From Calycina herbarum (lineage: Eukaryota; Ascomycota; Leotiomycetes; Helotiales; Pezizellaceae): a stretch of 64,000 bases of DNA. Shown here piece by piece: positions 13,601 to 25,659 of this stretch. The translations under genes were made by a program, and so were the position numbers. The number at the start of each line of letters is the position of its first letter. Position 1 is the stretch's first letter. The DNA lies in the NCBI GenBank assembly GCA_001414485.1, contig LLEY01000058.1, positions 124,001 through 188,000 on the forward strand. Reading direction: 5' to 3'. Below the pieces are notes generated by a model. That model made no database searches. It saw only the letters and a list, made by a program, of their open reading frames with translations, and had not been told where the DNA came from.

Positions 13601-16499
13601 GAATTTAAAGCTTTGTTTAAAAACCTAGAAGACTTATAAGCCTTACTAAAACATCGCTTATAGGATTATAAGATTAAATTAAAAGAGAGTTATTACTTCT
13701 TAAAGTAGAAGCTTTAGTTATATAACTAGAAAAGCTTATAAAGAATAGAAAGTTATATAAAGAAAGGTATTAAGAAGAGATATATTAGAAGATCTAAGTT
13801 ACTAATTATCTTAAATATACTTATTATTAAAAAGAAAGATAACCTAGATAAGAGAGTATATATTAATTACTAAGAAGTAAATCACGCTATAGTTAAGGAC
13901 GCTTATCCGCTGCTACCTAGCTAATACTTATAAGATAAGTTAGATAAGATAGTATAATTTACGAAATTAGATTAATAAAATACTTATAAACTTATATAAA
14001 TAAAAGTTAGAAATAAATAAAAGATAGTATTTACCTTACTATTAAGCCTTTATAAATATATAGTTATACTATTTAGACTCTATAATATACTAGCTATATA
14101 TTAGAGATAAAATAATAACATTTTAAGAGATCTTCTAAGAGTAATAGTAATTTATTACCTAGATAATATTCTAATCTTCTTAGAAAAAGAAGAAGAATAT
14201 AAGAGATATATTAAAGAAGTTTTATAATAACTTATAAAAGTAAACTCTTAGTTAAAACTCTTAAAATACGAGTTTAGAGTAACTTAGACACTTTTTCTAA
14301 GATAGGTATTTAGCTTAGAGAAAATAGAAATAGATCTAGCAAAGATCTAAGATATCTTAAACTAGAAGTTACTAGAGAATATAAAAGATATATAGTCCTT
14401 CCTTAGATTTATAAACTTCTACTATCTGTTTATATAAGACTATATAAAGATTACTAAACTAATATTAGTATTAGTTAAGAAGGCTATTAAGTTTATATAG
14501 AATAAATAAGTAGAGAATACTTTTTAGAAAATTAAAGCAAAGTTTATAAAGAAACCTATTCTATACGATTTTAATATAGATAAACCTAGTATAATCGAAA
14601 TAGACGTCTTAGATATAGTAGTAGGTACGATTTACCTATAACTAAATAATAAGAGAAAACTTATACCTATTATATATTATTCTAAAACATTTAACCTAGT
14701 ATAATAAAACTATAAGTATCTTCGACAAAGAACTACTTACTATAGTATTAGCTTTAGAATACTAGAGAATTTATTTATAGCTAGTAAAACACCTAGTTAT
14801 AGTTTTATCTAACTATAAAAACCTTAAAACGTTTATAATAACTAAGGAACTTATAATAAGATAATTAGCTAGATAGTTAGAGATATTAGAAGGATTTAAT
14901 ATTATTATTTAATATATAAAAGGAACGTCGAATACTTAAGCTAATACTCTTAGCTAGAAACCTAGATATAAGGGAAATAAGAAGTATAAGAAGATTATAA
15001 TCTTAAAAACTCTTAAGAATAAAGACTTAGTACCTACTATATATAAAATAGTAGTAATAAACAATATCTAGATAGATAAAATTTAAAACATATATAAGAG
15101 TTATAACTAATACGTAAAAGAGAAACTATAGGTTCCTAGCTTATATATAAAGGAGTTTATATAAGAATACTATACTGTGCTCGCTTATGGTTACTAAGGA
15201 ATTCGTAGAACCTTCTAGAGAATAAGATAATATTACTATATTAATTAGTTATCTATAATAGTTAAGAAAGTAATAGTAGAATATAATACCTATACTAGGA
15301 ATAAGGCTTCCTACTATACTTCTTATAAATAGATAAACACTACTCTAATACTATAAATACCTTAGAAATTAATATTTATAGATTTTATTATTAAGTTACT
15401 AAAATCTAAAGATCTAATAATAGAAGTTAAGTATAACACGATTCTAGTTATTATAGAACGACTTATAAAGTATATAATCCTAATAGTATATATAGAGTTA
15501 AGTATAGCTAAGGAATTAGTATTCGTATTCTTTAGAGAAGTAGTCTTAAGATATAGACTATCTAAAGAAATACTCTTAGATAGAGACAAGCTCTTTACTT
15601 TAAAATTTTAAATCGCTCTTATAAAACGATTAAGTATAAAAAGAAAGCTCTTTATAGCTTTTTACCTTTAAATAAATAGAGGAAATAAACGAATAAATTA
15701 AGTAGTTAAAACATACCTTTATTATTATATAAACTACTAGTAAGATAACTAGGTAGAACTACTACTCTTAGTATAGTTTACTTATAATAGTTTAGTAATA
15801 GAAATAACACTTATTATACTATTCTATACTAACTTTAGATATAAATTATTAGTATATTAAGAACTGCTATCTATAACTATTAATAACTAGCTTACTCGTA
15901 TTTATATCTTAAAAATTAAGAGTCTATATAAGGAACTTATAGAAAACTTATAATTTATAGTAGAAAGAAATACGTACTATTATTATAAACGACGTAGTTA
16001 GAAGCTAATACTAAAAGAGAGAGATAAAGTCTACTTAGTATAAAAGAATATTAATATAAAAAAACTAAGTAATAAACTAGATTATAAAAAACTTAGACTA
16101 TTTAAAATTAAACGAATTAAGAGACCTTTGAATTATAAACTAGCGTTACTAAAGATAATAAACATCTACCTAGTATTCTATATATCCTTACTTAAACTAG
16201 TACTACTAGGAGCACTACTAGCTTTAATCATAGAAATTCAACTAGTAAACCTAAATATTAAGTACGAAGTTAAGAAGATTCTTAACTATAAACTAGTTAA
16301 GAGATAGGTTAAGTACTTAATTAAATAGTTAGATTACCTATACTTAGAAAATACTTAGAAGCTAAAAAGCAATCTTAACTATTGTTTAGAGGAACTTTAG
16401 GAGTTCTACTACTAAAACCTAGGGTTATCTATATCTTGTAGTTAGAAGAGAAAGCCTCGAGGAAAGCCGAATCAAGGGTTAGCTTAGTAACAAAAGCGG

Positions 16500-16930
16500 G
16501 GTCGCTAGAAGAAGAAAGGGCTACTAGCTAGGCGATCTCTAATTCCCTCTCTTCTTTCTCCTTCTCTACTCTTTCCTTCTTATTAGCTTTATTAAGCTCT
16601 TATAGGTTAGTAAGACTACGATAAAGTATCTCTTACTCCTACTCTATAAAGAAGTATTATTATTTTCGTAGGTAAAGAATTTTCTATATAGCTTCTTCTT
16701 AAACCTTATAAGCTATCTCTTCCTCCTACTATAACCGCCGCTTCTAGGTATTAATAGATTCCTATTCGAAAATTAAGAGTATTTGATTTTACGATTTAAT
16801 ATCGTAAGATTTACTCTTCCTAGTATACTTAGAGTACTTAGAACTACTAGAAACGCTAATATATCGACGACTGGTTTTCGTATTTATATAATAGGTATAA
16901 GGAATTATTTCATGTCTTAAACGTTTAATT
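16500..16930 (-). pseudogene. Antisense accessory reading frame in chromovirus copy 2 (RIP-stopped)
   Basis: On the minus strand one frame runs through this segment with a Ser/Lys-rich stretch followed by a Glu/Lys/Gln-rich, coiled-coil-like stretch (for example KKERVEKEKEERELEI). Its stops fall where Gln or Trp codons would be expected after CpA-to-TpA change. The plus strand here has only hydrophobic, stop-rich frames. It lies between the chromodomain and the 3' LTR and is transcriptionally opposite to gag-pol. Extra antisense frames in this position are known from some other Ty3/gypsy elements. I cannot name this protein. Confidence 0.45.
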
Positions 16931-17082
16931 CGAAGAGTATTAAGAGTTCTATATTATTTAAGCTTATCTTTCGAAAGAGGTGTTAACAATATAATAGGAA
17001 CTAGGGAGGCCGCTAGCCTCTTAACGATATTTTCTTAGGCTATACTTAAGCGTAGAGACACGCTAGTCTAAGAAGAGGATAG

Positions 17083-17535
17083 TGTTATAAACTACGGTTA
17101 CGTAGTAAGTAGTCTAGATAGCGTTCTAATAGAATAAGGTATAACATCTAGGAATAGAAGGTAATATAGGAGGAAATCAGTAATATAAAGAATATTTAAG
17201 AATTTTAGGATCTTACTATTATAGTAATATTAGAAGTTACGTGTAGTTATATAACGTAATCGCCTATATCGCTCTAATCGTCTTAATCGCGAGCGACGTA
17301 AGCGATATAAGTAATATACTTAGGATAAAAGTTCTATATAAGACTAGCACTTCTACTATTAGATAGGAGCTTCGTACTTAACTTTAGTTATTAATCTTAT
17401 TATCTTATTTAATATCGTTGATATAAGTAACGAGTTCACTTCTAAGTAAACAACCTAGTATATCTATACTTCTTACCTATATACCAACCTTCGAGACTTA
17501 GTTATCTTTGTTTAGTTCGTTTGAGTTTCGTTATA
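17083..17535 (+). repeat. 3' LTR of chromovirus copy 2
   Basis: It starts TGTTATAAACTACGG after a purine-rich tract (AAGAAGAGGATAG) similar to that of copy 1. It ends GTTATA followed by the target duplication ATAGG. Confidence 0.88.
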
Positions 17536-19359
17536 ATAGGTGTTCTAGAGAGAACGAAGCAACCGTGCCTATACTAGTCGCTGTCTTCGCTATAGAGCTA
17601 CTAGTTATTTTGTTTAAGAATGTCTATATAGACTACTAAGGCGATCTATAACAGCGGATTCGGTCTGTAAACAGAAGGCAGAGGTTAAGGAAGTAGTACT
17701 AGAATTAGAAGAAGAAGACAGTAATATCTCCTTAGATTCGGAAAACTAGTAGCTCTTATTAGAAAGCATAAGCAAGGGCGACGAAGAGAGTTATTAGTAA
17801 TAGACACTTAGAGACATTTTAAGTAGGAATATATAGACGAAAAACCTCTTCTTATATTAGCTTTAGTAAATAGAGTAGCTACTTTATAAGCCTTAGTAGA
17901 TTTAGAGTATTTAGTCTATAGAATTGTTTTAAACTGTTTTATTCGTCGTTATTAGCTCTCTTATATATAAATTATACTAAGGTATTTATAGTTAGTAGAA
18001 GGAGTATTAGAAGATACTATATCCTAAGTAGTATCTTTTAGTATAGATATTAGAGACTACTAGTAGAAACGGGTTTATACTTACGTAGTTCTTAAGATTA
18101 AAAGCTATAAAATAATTCTAGGAAAATCTTAGTTAAAGAGAGAGTAAGCTTTATTTAACGCTACTAAGAGATACTTACTCTTCTAAGACTCTAGGTTAGA
18201 AGTTTATAATAAGCTAGAAAAGTCTTACTTCTATAAGCAAGTAAGCGCGGCTATTTTCTACTTTCTTATAGATTGAAAACAGAAGCTACAGGTCTTTATA
18301 ATAAGCCTTATAGATATTATAAAAGCATTAGTAGAAAAGAAGTATATAGACCTACGGACGAAGCTACCTAGCTAGATTAGCCTGGAATTCTATCTAGTAT
18401 TCGATAGAAAGGAAGTAAATAAGTTACTAGTATATTATAAAGGAATTAATTATAGTATTAAGCTCTTATAGACTAAAAACAGATCAGAAGAAACAGTCCT
18501 CTAGAGGCTACTCTATAATATATTACGAGATAAGCTATTAGTACTCTATAAAACTCTAATAGAGTTACTAGATAAGGAATTCATTCGAGTAAGTAACTCT
18601 CTAGCAGCTACGCTAGTACTCTTCGTATAGAAGCTAGGAGAGAGTCTATAGTTCTATTATAACTACTAAGTACTAAATAAGTTAACCTGTAAAAACCACT
18701 ACTCTTTACCTTTAATCTAAGAAATACTTAACTAGATTAGAAAAGCTAAGTAGTTTATAAAAATAGATATTATTACTATCTTTTATAAGATATAGATTAA
18801 GAAGAGAGACGAGTAGAAAACAGCTTTCTAGACATGCTTTAGGCTTTTTAAATAGCTTATTACCTCTTTTAGGCTTATAAATACTCTTAGTACTTTCTAG
18901 TAGTATATTAATTATATACTTTAAGAGTTCTTAGACGACTTTATCTTAGTATATATTAACGATATCTTAGTCTTTATAAACAGTACCTATAACTAACACC
19001 GCGAGTATATCTATAAAGTAATATAAAGGCTTTAAGATACTAGGCTATAGCTTAATATTAATAAGTACGAATTTAAAGTATAGTCTACAAAGTACCTTAG
19101 GTTTATTATAAAAGTAGAGAAAGGTTTATAAATAGACCTAGCTAAAATATAAGCTATTATTAATTAGAAAGCACTAATAATAGTAAAAGGCGTTCTTAGC
19201 TTTCTAGGATTTACGAATTTCTATTAACGGTTTATTAAAGACTTTTTATAGATTATAGCTCTTTTCTATAGACTTATTAAAAAGAATATATTCTTCTAAT
19301 AAACAGACGAAGCGAATAGAGCCTTTGAATAGTTAAAACAGGCCTTTACAGAGGCTCTA

Positions 19360-19601
19360 TATTAGAGCTTATAGCAAGTACTAATGAATTGAACTATAGA
19401 AGCTGTTTATATATAAGAAGATTCGATTGTCCTTTCTAAGCTAGAGTCCTTACTAACTTATATACTCAGTTAACTTATTCTAGAGGGTTCTACTAAGAGT
19501 ACTCTCGAAGGTTCTATCACGTCTATACGTTGCTAAGCGAGGCCACGTGAATACGTCGCTAGAGTACTCTAAGACTTACTCTATAGATATAACTCTTAAC
19601 A
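19360..19601 (-). repeat. Antisense solo LTR of the outer-element family
   Basis: This 242-bp sequence is the reverse complement of the 241-bp LTR at 21853-22093, RIP-mutated. It is flanked by the 5-bp duplication CTCTA (19355-19359 and 19602-19606), so it arose by its own insertion into the polymerase region of the outer element followed by LTR-LTR recombination. Confidence 0.82.
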
Positions 19602-21852
19602 CTCTAGTACTAGCTCAGTTTAACCTAGATTATAAGACGGTCCTAGATATAACAGCCTTCTATAAATATACTAAAAGAGATACTTATAGAATAGTACCTA
19701 TATTCGAAGAAAACTAAACTAAAGAGAGAAGAGGAGAGTTAGTACGCTCTGTCTCTATTTATATACACTAAGCGAGACTTCGGTAGAACCTCGGCACGTG
19801 ATCCAGTCGTATATGACTAGGACTGTTATACTAGAGACAGACTTCTCTAGATATTACTTAGAAAACGTACTCTCTTAAGTAAAGAATAGCGTCTTATAAC
19901 CTATAGTCTTCTTTTTAAAGAAATATATACCTGTTAAATATAATTACCTAATATATAATAAGGAGTTATTAGCTATTATTCGTTATCTTAAGAAATAGAA
20001 AGCAGAGTTAAAAAGTGTTAGATAGTTTATAGTACTTACGGATTATAAGAATCTTAACTACTTTATAACGGTTTATAAACTATCTAAAAGACAAATATAG
20101 TAGTAGTTAATACTTAGTAAGTTTAACCTAATTATCTAATACCGCCTAGGTAAAGAGGAAGAACTGCTAGATATACTAATAAGAAGGGACTAGGACCTTC
20201 TAGAGAAGAGAGATAAACGTCTTAATTATAGAATAGTATAATTAATTCTAGACGGAATAATTTAAGGAAATACTATATAGCTAGTACTAGTATTAGTAAA
20301 TAGGAGAAGTTAAGTAAGCAACGTAGCGACATAGTAAGCGTTTATAGACTAACTATAGAACCTCTAAGAAGAGAGAAAGGTATAGAACAAGGACTTTAGA
20401 CGTCTTATAGACACTGTCTACTAAGAAGATAGAGTGTTTCTAGTAGACCTCGCTTCTCTAGTTAAAGTCTCTATCTCTAACTACTTAGTTAATAAGAACA
20501 GTGATTTATAGTTTAGAGGTAGACTATAGGTCTCTGATTATAAGCTGTTATAGACTATAATTATATAGGAACTCTATAATTCTACACTTATAAGCTATCT
20601 TAGTAAGAATAGAATAATTATAATAGTCTTAAGAGAGTTCTTCTAACTAAACCTATAGACTATAGTTAAGTAGTTTATCTATAACTATAGAGTTTATAGA
20701 TATACTAAGGTTTAGAGAGATTATAAACAAGGCCTACTTCGTCTATTACTAATTCCTAAGTAGTAATAGTAGAAGATCTCTGTCGACTTTATTAGACTAC
20801 TACTTATAAGTAAAGGCTCTAATATAATAGCAGTGTTTATAGACTATTTAAGTAAAAAGATACTTCTTATAGCTTATAACTCGACTATATTATCAGAGGA
20901 ATTTGCTCGCTTATTTATTACTATATACTATAGCTTATATAGACTACTAAGAGCAATAGTATCTAATAAAAGCCTGTAATTCATTAGATAAACATAGAAG
21001 ACGCTTTGTAACTTCTTACGAATTAAACGACGGATCTCTATAGCCTTCTATCTATAAACTAATAAGTTAACAGAACGAGTAAATACTAAAGTTAAGACGC
21101 TTCTATAGTAGTAGATTAATATAGCTTAGGACGACTAGGCCGACTAGCTGCCAGTAGTATAGCTAGCTTTTAATAGACGGGATTTAATATTAATAGATAT
21201 AAGCCTCTTCTAACTTAGTCACAGCTATCTATTATAGACTATCGACTCTTTAATAGACGTTATAGTACTTATAAATACAAAAACACTAATTTAAAAGAGC
21301 GAAGCAATAGTAGTAAAGATTAAGACTATTATAGAATAGGTATAATTATTAATAGTAAGAGTATAATAAGACTAGGAGACTTAAGTAAATCGTTTATAGA
21401 ATACCGCTTCTATATATAAGATTAGAGATAAGGTTTACTTAAGCTTATAGAATATATAGATAGACAGGGCTAGTAAGAAACTAGACGCTCGATCTGCTAA
21501 GTTTATAGTTATCGAGATTGTTAGCCTGTTTATATATAAGCTAGATATCTTACCTAGTATTTATAATATCTTTAATATAGACTTATTAAGGCTAGTAGCT
21601 ATAGACCCGCTGCCTAGTTAAATTATAGACGATGATCAACCACCTATAATATTAGTAGACGATACTATAGAATAGTAAGTTAAAAGAATACTAGGTTAAT
21701 AGTAAAAGAAGCTCTTAGAGAAAGGCTTTCGTACTCGACTCGAGTACAAGGTTAAATAGACAGGATACGCAAACCTAACATAGGAACCTGCCACTGAGTT
21801 AGAGGACATAGTAGCCCTAGACACCTACCTTCAAGAGCAGGAAGGGGGGTAA

Positions 21853-22093
21853 TGTCAAGGGTTATACCCGTGGAATAAGTCTCGGAGTACTCCAGCGACG
21901 CATTCACGTGACCTCGCTTAGCAACGCATGGACGTGACAGAACCTTCGAGAGTACTCTTAGTAGAACCCTCTAGAATAAGCTAACTGAGTATATAAGTTA
22001 GCAAGGACTCTGGCTTAGAAAGGACAATCGAATCTTCTTGTACATAGACACCTCTGTAGTTCAATTCATCAGCATTTGCTACAAGTCCTGACA
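21853..22093 (+). repeat. Right LTR of the outer element (nearly unmutated)
   Basis: It is 241 bp and begins TGTCAAGG. Unlike its left partner it keeps most CpA and TpG dinucleotides. The roughly 120 bp of internal sequence before it is also much less mutated than the rest of the block. Confidence 0.88.
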
Positions 22094-22098
22094 ATAAT

Positions 22099-22415
22099 TA
22101 CCTTGATCTTTTATTAGAAAGTTGGAACAAAGAGGAATCAGGTAGGCGGGTGCGAGGCCGGGAGTATTTAACCTATTGCGAGTCCCAAAACCACATCGCG
22201 ATATAATCAAACTAACAAGCAAAACATTTGTTCAGACAAAAATCTAGGTTTGATTTACTTCATATACTCATTCACCAACACAGCCCCAGAAAAATCTCAT
22301 TGTATGCTATAAGTCAGGATCGTATCCCAGCCAAATCTACAAGCCTACAAGATGCAAGAGAAATCTTTTCGCTTTTTTATTTCTCAACGTCCCAAATGCT
22401 AATCTATCACCTCAC
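22099..22415. other. Spacer between transposon block and SerRS 3' end
   Basis: Base composition is normal. It probably contains the 3' UTR of the seryl-tRNA synthetase gene. No other gene is seen; the open frame starting near 22228 runs across the synthetase C-terminus on the wrong strand. Confidence 0.5.
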
Positions 22416-24100
22416 TTACACTTTCAAATCCTTAATCTTCTCAGTCGCATCCGCAGCAGGTGCAGGCGCAGCAGCAGCCGCCGCAGCCTTCTTCTCCTTC
22501 TTCCCCTTCCCCTGATCCGGCTTTCCCCAAGTAGTAGAGGTAGAATTCTTAGGTAACTCCTTAGTAAAAGCGATGAAATCCGGCGCACCAGGGAGGTACT
22601 TTCTCAAAGGCTCCGGAACATTGAATCCCTACATCTCAATTAGCATCTCCCTCTCCCCTTCAACCACAAGCCGCGAAAGCATACCTCCTCAGTCTGGAAA
22701 TTCTCCAAAAGACAGCACAGAGCACGTTCCGTAGCGCAAAGCGTCGAGTTAAGCGCATGAACATAATTCTTCCGAATCTCAGTTTGCAATTTAGGACCAT
22801 ATCGAATCTCGAGGGAGCGAGATTGATAGTCGGTGCAATTTGAGCAGGAAACTAGTTCTTTGTACTCGCCTTGGAAGGGGAACCAGGCTTCGAGATCGAA
22901 TTTCTTGGCTGCTGCGTTGTTGAGGGCCCCGGAGACGATGGCTACGACTCGGTAGGGGACGCCTAGGGATTTGTAGAAGTCTTCCGAGACGCTGATCATG
23001 GAGTCGAAGGCTTCCCATGATTTCTCGGGGTCGGTGAGGACGAATTGCTCAATCTGTTGGAAGTCTAGTCAGTAAATGTGTGGACCAGTGAAGTGGGAAG
23101 TGGATAGATACCTTTTCAAATTGATGAACACGGAAAATTCCCCAAGCATCCTTACCAGCAGAACCAGCCTCTCTTCGGTAGCAAGAACTGAATCCAGCAT
23201 ACTTGATCGGCAAATCCTTAGCAACCAACCACTCATCCGCATGGAAGGCAGAAATAGGTTGCTCAGAAGTAGCAATGAGATACTTGTCATTCTGCGCGTC
23301 ACCATCAATGACCTTGTATAACTCCTCGTCGAATTGTTCGAGTTGGGCCGTCTTCGCCATGTATTCCTTCAACATGAATTGTGGTGTCTGCAATGGTGTA
23401 TATCCCTTGGCATCCAAGAATTCCAACCCGTAATTGATCAACGCCTGGTTCAAGAAGACGCCCCATTTTCGTAGGAAGTAACCTCGGTGTCCAACAACTT
23501 TTGCGCCTCGTACTGGGTCGTAACCGTCTAATCTTGAGAGAACTTCGTGGTGTGAGAGACATTCCCGTTTCTCGACCTTGACTCCTTCTGGTGCCCATTC
23601 TCGTTGTAGCGCATTAAAGTCCTATTCTTTGCTTAGTTATGTGTCATATGGGACCCCACGATATTCTTCCGGCCTACCTCGTCGTTGTGTACTGGTACCG
23701 AATCGTGAACAAAGTTGCCAATCGTTCTCAGCTTATTCCTCAAAAGTTTATCCTTCTCAATCGCAGATTCCTCCATGGCCTTCTGCTCCTTTTTCAGCTC
23801 AACCCTCTGTGCTAGCAAATCGTCTGCATTCTCCTTGGCCTTCTTCTTGGTACCGATTTGTTTTTGGGTATCGTTGATCTTGGTGTTGATCTGCGAAACG
23901 TTGTATTGTGCTGTAAGAGTCTAAGGTTAGTATGTGCAAATAGTATGGTATTGTAAACTTGACTGACCCTTTCGGTGGTCCTCGTAGAGGGCAATTACTT
24001 CGTCGACCGCTTCCTCTGGGGCATGTCGGCGTCTCTGTGACTCCTTGACCTTCTCGGGGTTTCCGCCCTTCTCGACGATGAAGTCGGAAATGTCGAGCAT
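22416..24100 (-). CDS. Cytosolic seryl-tRNA synthetase
   Basis: The enzyme charges tRNA-Ser with serine in the cytosol. Five exons (24100-23968, 23910-23678, 23621-23112, 23053-22685, 22628-22416) sum to 1,458 nt and 485 residues. All introns have GT-AG ends; the acceptor at 23054 was chosen because it restores the conserved FEKIEQF junction. The N-terminal coiled-coil tRNA-binding arm (about residues 1-115) is rich in Lys, Glu and Gln. The class II core shows motif 2 around [18 protein letters not shown] and motif 3 around [12 protein letters not shown], with the conserved Arg. The C-terminal tail has KGKKEKK, then an Ala/Pro run, like the basic tails of eukaryotic SerRS. It starts at the ATG at 24100, shortly downstream of the Rheb gene on the same strand. 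It looks intact and under normal constraint. Confidence 0.95.
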
Positions 24101-24553
24101 TTTGGCTAGAGATACACTCTCTGAAGAGTGCGGAGGAAAAGGATCTGTTTAGTGCTGACTGCGAAAGGGTATTGACTCAAGGCGCGTGTTTAGTAGGAAT
24201 TGCTCACCTCGTTTTGATTGTGGTGGGGGTTTATCGAGACAGGGGTCCGGATTAGCGGGTCCAGATTAGCAGTCGCGGGGTCATCACGTGCAACTTTTAT
24301 ATCTTCGCTTCGTTTTGAATTGAGTTGTAAGATTGCAACAGCCAAGTTGTATTTGCTCACAAAGTGTATCATGCCCTTTAAATTAGACGCCCAAGTGTAA
24401 ATCAAGCCCTCTCCCAACGCCTGTATGAAAGCTTGCCAAGTTGCCGACCAAAAAATGCCAATCGTAAAACAAACCACCAGCTTCACACAAACCGTCTCAT
24501 CTCAACGGCCTCTCATCTCAACGACCTCTAACCTGATACTTGATGTCTACTAT
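24101..24553. other. Promoter region of SerRS and 3' flank of Rheb
   Basis: This is the 453 bp between the SerRS start (24100) and the Rheb stop (24554), both on the minus strand. I saw no additional gene or clear binding site. Confidence 0.5.
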
Positions 24554-25446
24554 TCACATAACCAAGCACTTGTTTCCTCCCGTTGGCTCATTGGGATTCT
24601 GTGACTTCTCAACTTGTCCTACCATCAACTCAAAAGCCTTGGTGACATTCTCGTCGTAACGGGCGCTGGCCTCCGTCCAGGCACAGTTGAAAGACTCGGC
24701 GAGTTCCTTTCCTTCTTCCGGACTGACTTGACGTTGCTCTGGTCTCAGATCACTCTTGTTGCCTACGATGACAATTGGAACCCACTCGGAGCCCTAAATG
24801 TATCGAGTCAGCAATCGGAAGGTTCCAAAGTTGGGTGATAAGTCTCACGAGATGGTTGAGGATTTTATCCCGGATGACCTGAATCATCTCGAAAGACTGA
24901 ACCGAGGCGACGGAGTAGACCAACATATAGCCATGGATGCCGATGAAATGCTTGGAATTCAGAATGCTGTACTCGTCCTATTCAGGTAGTCAGCGTGGGG
25001 TGTCCATTCTCGTCCCACGGAGTTTGATGGTGGGGGGTGCCATGTGCTTCGGGGGTGCTTCATCAAAAAAGTGACGGAATCTAGAAGAGAAGAAAAAAGT
25101 CCTACCTGCCCTGCGGTGTCGATAATTTCCGTGGCATAGTCCTGGCCCTTGTGCTTGATGACCTTGCTAAAGGTATTCTCAATCGTCGGGTAGTAGCTCT
25201 CTACGAAATGGCCATCGACGAATCGGACGGTGAGTGAGGATTTCCCTACCGATGGAATTAGAGGCAGCGGTGCAGTCGAAGTCGGTGGGTTGAAGAGATG
25301 AGGAGAGGAACCTGCTCTTCTTCTCCCCCTTCGTCATGAACATGCGACCGCCACTTTTCTACGTCGGGTTACCAGAAGCGCGTCAACTCACCAACTGATC
25401 GACTTCCGACAATGGCAATCTTGCGTTGCTTAGCAGGTGCCGGCAT
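24554..25446 (-). CDS. Rheb-family small GTPase
   Basis: Rheb GTPases act at endomembranes upstream of TORC1 and couple nutrient state to growth. Exons 25446-25392, 25245-25106, 24977-24849 and 24793-24554 sum to 564 nt, encoding 187 residues, the usual family size. The P-loop GSRSVGKSS (residues 14-22) has Arg where Ras has Gly12, a Rheb hallmark. The first intron splits the codon before the P-loop Lys. Switch I contains SYYPTIENTF, switch II begins DTAGQ, and the guanine-specificity motif NKSD is present. The protein ends in the CaaX box CLVM, so C-terminal farnesylation is expected. The gene is divergent from the PFK-2 gene across a shared ~1-kb intergenic region containing a RIP-mutated relic. 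Confidence 0.95.
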
Positions 25447-25659
25447 GACGGGCGACGATTTCTCGAGATTTCCAAGGAAAGGTCCTATGAGAATAGGGAT
25501 CCTGTGTTGAAGGAGTTGTTGGTCGACTGGAAACTGGAAATTGGCTTGGGACGGGCTAGACTATTCCGTACTGACATCAAAATGCTACCAACTAGTATCT
25601 ACCCTGAATTCAGGCAGTTCGGAACCACTTCGGGGTGAAGGTGGATCACGTGTGGAGGA

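Larger units (their letters stand above)
10251..17535 (+). mobile_element. Nested Ty3/gypsy chromovirus, copy 2 (RIP-mutated, variant LTR)
   Basis: LTRs lie at 10251-10694 (444 bp) and 17083-17535 (453 bp), with target duplication ATAGG at 10246-10250 and 17536-17540. The gag-pol interior (10695 to about 16430) is closely alignable with copy 1 in the same order, with the mutated YLDD motif near 14160 and the chromodomain near 16265-16400. The U3 part of the LTR and the segment between the chromodomain and 3' LTR differ from copy 1, so these are two subfamilies rather than two copies of one element. All frames are stop-riddled by RIP. Confidence 0.9.
1677..22093 (+). mobile_element. Outer Ty3/gypsy LTR retrotransposon, RIP-mutated and split by nested insertions
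   Basis: Two 241-bp LTRs (1677-1917 and 21853-22093) are flanked by the target duplication ATAAT (1672-1676 and 22094-22098). The right LTR begins TGTCAAGG and ends CCTGACA. Internal sequence belonging to this element lies at 1918-2835, about 10009-10245, about 17541-19359 and about 19607-21852, giving an original size near 5.7 kb. On the plus strand a mutated reverse transcriptase is readable around 18840-19100, with a YIDD-type motif degraded to YIND near 18948, followed by RNase H near 20130 and integrase. Every frame has many stops, mostly TAG/TAA where CAG, CAA or TGG would be expected, so the element is dead. Confidence 0.88.

Noticed and set aside
15362..15589. Minus-strand 75-residue open frame in the transposon block
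   Set aside because: It is a chance frame in AT-rich RIP-mutated integrase sequence, composed mostly of Ile, Ser and Leu, with no structure of its own.
22228..22515. Plus-strand 95-residue frame
   Set aside because: It overlaps the last exon of seryl-tRNA synthetase on the opposite strand. The Ala/Phe run is the complement of the Ala-rich C-terminal tail.
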